A stretch of DNA of 64,000 nucleotides from Lachnospiraceae bacterium (GTDB taxonomy: Bacteria; Bacillota_A; Clostridia; Lachnospirales; Lachnospiraceae), in assembly GCA_017430765.1 (NCBI GenBank), contig JAFRMI010000003.1:1-64000 (forward strand). Reading direction: 5' to 3'. A program made the position numbers and the translations under genes. This document shows, one piece after another, positions 61,984-64,000 of this stretch (positions are counted from its first letter, which is position 1; each line of letters starts with the position of its first letter). The notes under the pieces were generated by a model. The model was not told where the DNA came from. It searched no databases and was given only the letters and a program-made list of their open reading frames with translations.

Positions 61984-64000
61984 ATGAAACAGACTAAAAA
62001 TGACTCCATGATGCGAAAATACGTCACGACGATGCGGTCTGTCTTTCGCAAGAGGGCAGTCTACTCCGATGAGACGCGTTTTTACCGATGTCCTTTCCAA
62101 CCGGAGCCGGGTGATGACTGTACGGTCCGTATCCGCACTTACCGGAACAACGTGGACGCGGTTTATTTCATCAGCGGAGAAATCCGGGAGATGATGGAAC
62201 TTACCGAATCGGAGGGGAGCTTTGACTACTACTCCTATACATTTCCCGTGGGCGATGAGCCCATCCTTTACTATTTTGAGCTGCGGGTCGGAATCCTGAC
62301 GTTCTATTATAATAAACTCGGCGTTACGAAAGATCTCCGTGAACGCGGGGCGTTCCGCGTATTCCCGGGTTTCCGGGTTCCTGACTGGGCCAGGGGCGCT
62401 GTGATGTACCAGATCTATACGGACCGGTTCAGCAACGGCAGCCGCTCGAATGATGTTCTGACGGACGAGTATTCCTATCTCGGAGAACATGTCAAGCACG
62501 CGGAGGATTGGTACAAGATGCCCAATCCCTATCTGGATGTCCGGAACTTTTACGGGGGAGATCTGGTCGGCGTCGAGCAAAAGCTGGATTATCTGCAGAA
62601 TCTCGGCGTGGAGGTTCTCTATCTCAACCCGATTTTTGTCTCTCCGTCGAATCACAAATATGATATCCAGGACTATGACCATATCGATCCCCACCTCACG
62701 CGGATTGTAAAAGACGGGGGAAAGCTTCTCAAGAAAGACGAGCAGGACAATGCGAATGCGGAGGCGTACATCCGCCGCGTCACGGATCCCGTGAATCTCA
62801 AAGCTTCGGATGAGTATTTCGCGCATCTGTGTGAAGAGATTCACCGGCGGGGGATGCGGATCATACTGGACGGGGTCTTTAACCACTGCGGTTCCTTCAA
62901 CAAATGGCTCGACCGGGAATGTATCTACGAGCATCAGCCGGGCTATGAGAAGGGGGCGTTTGTGGATGCCGCCAGTCCGTATCATTCGTTTTTCAAGTTC
63001 AATAACGCGCATGCGTGGCCGTACAATGAGTTCTATGACAGCTGGTGGGGCAATAAAACATTGCCGAAGCTCAATTATGAGGACAGCGATAAGCTCGTCG
63101 AATATATAATGGGAATTGCCCGCAAGTGGGTGTCTCCCCCGTACTGTGTCGACGGCTGGCGCCTCGACGTCGCCGCGGATCTCGGGCGTTCTCCTGAATA
63201 TAACCACAAATTCTGGAAAATGTTCCGGAAAGCCGTGCGGGAGGCCAATCCGAATGCCTTAATTGTCGCAGAGCATTATGGCGAGACCTACGAGTGGCTG
63301 AAAGGCGATGAGTGGGATACCGTCATGAACTACGACGCGTTCATGGAACCTGTGACCTGGTTCCTGACCGGTATGGAGAAGCACAGCGACGAATTCAGGG
63401 GGGATCTGCTCGGGAACGGAGAATCCTTCCGTGATGCCATGAACTATCATATGGCGAGTTTTATGGGACCGTCGCTTCAGTGTGCCATGAACCAGCTCGA
63501 CAACCATGACCATTCCAGATTTCTGACAAGGACCAACCATTATGTCGGCCGCGTATCCACTCTCGGAAGCGAGGCTGCGGGCAGGGAGGTGGATGTGTCT
63601 ATCCTTCGCGCGGCGGTTCTTATACAGATGACTTTTCCCGGAGCGCCCACCCTCTATTACGGAGATGAAGCGGGTGTTGTGGGATTCACGGATCCGGACA
63701 ACCGCCGTACGTATCCGTGGGGCCGGGAGGACCATGAACTGATTGATTTTTACCGAAAAGCGATCTCGCTTCACAAGCGGTTCCGGGCATTGACGGAGGG
63801 GTCCTATAAGGATCTCGGAAGCGGCTACGCACGCATTCTGTACGGACGGTTTACTGACCGCGAGCAGTTTGTGGTCGCCGTGAATGCCAGAAATGAAACC
63901 GTTGTGCTGGAGATCCCCGTCTGGGAGACCGGCGTGACTAGGAGCAGCAATACGGAGATGGTGGAACTGCTCGCCACCTGGAACGAGGGGTATACTGAGG
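61984..64000 (+). CDS. Neopullulanase/cyclomaltodextrinase-like GH13 enzyme (partial)
   Basis: Open from the ATG at 61984 to the window end with no stop (672 codons), so the C-terminus is missing. An N-terminal beta domain (about 25-135, CTVRIRTYRNNVDAVYFISGE) resembles the CBM34-type domain of cyclomaltodextrinases. The catalytic barrel starts GAVMYQIYTDRFSNG. Catalytic residues: Asp in DGWRLDVAADL, Glu in ALIVAEHYGET, Asp in NQLDNHDHSRFL. No signal peptide, so it acts in the cytoplasm on imported glucans. The RBS CCGGAG is 11 nt away. It complements the glucan locus at 14-24 kb. Confidence 0.9.
   Translation, partial: MKQTKNDSMMRKYVTTMRSVFRKRAVYSDETRFYRCPFQPEPGDDCTVRIRTYRNNVDAVYFISGEIREMMELTESEGSFDYYSYTFPVGDEPILYYFELRVGILTFYYNKLGVTKDLRERGAFRVFPGFRVPDWARGAVMYQIYTDRFSNGSRSNDVLTDEYSYLGEHVKHAEDWYKMPNPYLDVRNFYGGDLVGVEQKLDYLQNLGVEVLYLNPIFVSPSNHKYDIQDYDHIDPHLTRIVKDGGKLLKKDEQDNANAEAYIRRVTDPVNLKASDEYFAHLCEEIHRRGMRIILDGVFNHCGSFNKWLDRECIYEHQPGYEKGAFVDAASPYHSFFKFNNAHAWPYNEFYDSWWGNKTLPKLNYEDSDKLVEYIMGIARKWVSPPYCVDGWRLDVAADLGRSPEYNHKFWKMFRKAVREANPNALIVAEHYGETYEWLKGDEWDTVMNYDAFMEPVTWFLTGMEKHSDEFRGDLLGNGESFRDAMNYHMASFMGPSLQCAMNQLDNHDHSRFLTRTNHYVGRVSTLGSEAAGREVDVSILRAAVLIQMTFPGAPTLYYGDEAGVVGFTDPDNRRTYPWGREDHELIDFYRKAISLHKRFRALTEGSYKDLGSGYARILYGRFTDREQFVVAVNARNETVVLEIPVWETGVTRSSNTEMVELLATWNEGYTE

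Noticed and set aside
61879..63207. 442-codon minus-strand open frame at the right end
   Set aside because: The plus strand here encodes a GH13 enzyme with all catalytic motifs; the minus frame shows no conserved domain.

Overview
The window reads as a chromosomal segment of an anaerobic, Gram-positive, moderately GC-rich Clostridia member, most likely Lachnospiraceae. The evidence is a selenocysteine-containing Grd reductase module, Firmicutes-type Shine-Dalgarno sites (AGGAGG), a CIRCE element, the gene order divIC-tilS-hpt-ftsH, C11 (clostripain) and C69 peptidases, an ECF pantothenate transporter, and an isopeptide-type surface protein with a C-terminal sorting signal. No phage, IS transposase, CRISPR array, rRNA or tRNA was recognised.

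Layout. 1-3.5 kb: a minus-strand grdX-grdE-grdB operon behind a sigma-A promoter, a single-aptamer glycine riboswitch and an intrinsic terminator; grdB has an in-frame UGA read as selenocysteine. 3.6-8.0 kb: nitroreductase, small lipoprotein, an OhrR peroxide sensor with a matching operator followed by thioredoxin and serine acetyltransferase, then an orphan sugar-binding lipoprotein. 8.3-13.6 kb: AraD, a uracil/xanthine permease, a PrsW-like protease, a membrane protein, a small double-glycine-leader-like protein, and Hsp20 behind CIRCE. 13.8-24.3 kb: an alpha-glucan/maltodextrin locus (GH13 amylase, LacI regulator, ABC binding protein and two permeases, MalQ, a YesL-like protein, oligo-1,6-glucosidase), with a cluster of four palindromic repeats at the malG/malQ junction. 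24.4-27.6 kb: C69 dipeptidase, solitary hemC, bioY.

28.0-33.1 kb: a compact tad-like cluster (CpaF ATPase, TadB, a TadC with an inserted extracytoplasmic Ig-like region, prepilin peptidase, TadZ) with no pilin gene beside it. 33.2-37.9 kb: tmk, an HRDC protein, and a pantothenate/CoA run (ECF S component, coaX, coaBC). 37.9-44.1 kb: a fused Memo/AMMECR1 protein with its radical SAM partner, two more radical SAM proteins, an HD hydrolase and an EamA transporter. 44.4-46.9 kb: a clostripain-family protease gene broken by a TAA codon.

47.0-51.1 kb: a second, type IV pilus-like operon on the minus strand (PilC, four small single-pass or pseudopilin-like proteins, PilT) without a PilB ATPase. 51.2-57.3 kb: a transglutaminase-like secreted protein lacking the active-site Cys, divergent from a BTAD regulator with a degenerate GGDEF-like region, a 66-residue protein resembling the regulator's C-terminus, and a large isopeptide-domain surface protein. 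57.5-61.8 kb: divIC-like, tilS, hpt, ftsH. A neopullulanase-like GH13 gene runs off the right end.

The strongest themes are amino-acid (Stickland) energy metabolism, extracellular glucan use, and cell-surface assembly: two incomplete pilus/secretion machines and one anchored surface protein. The most unusual parts are the two pilin-poor secretion clusters and the BTAD/degenerate-GGDEF regulator with its small paralogue.
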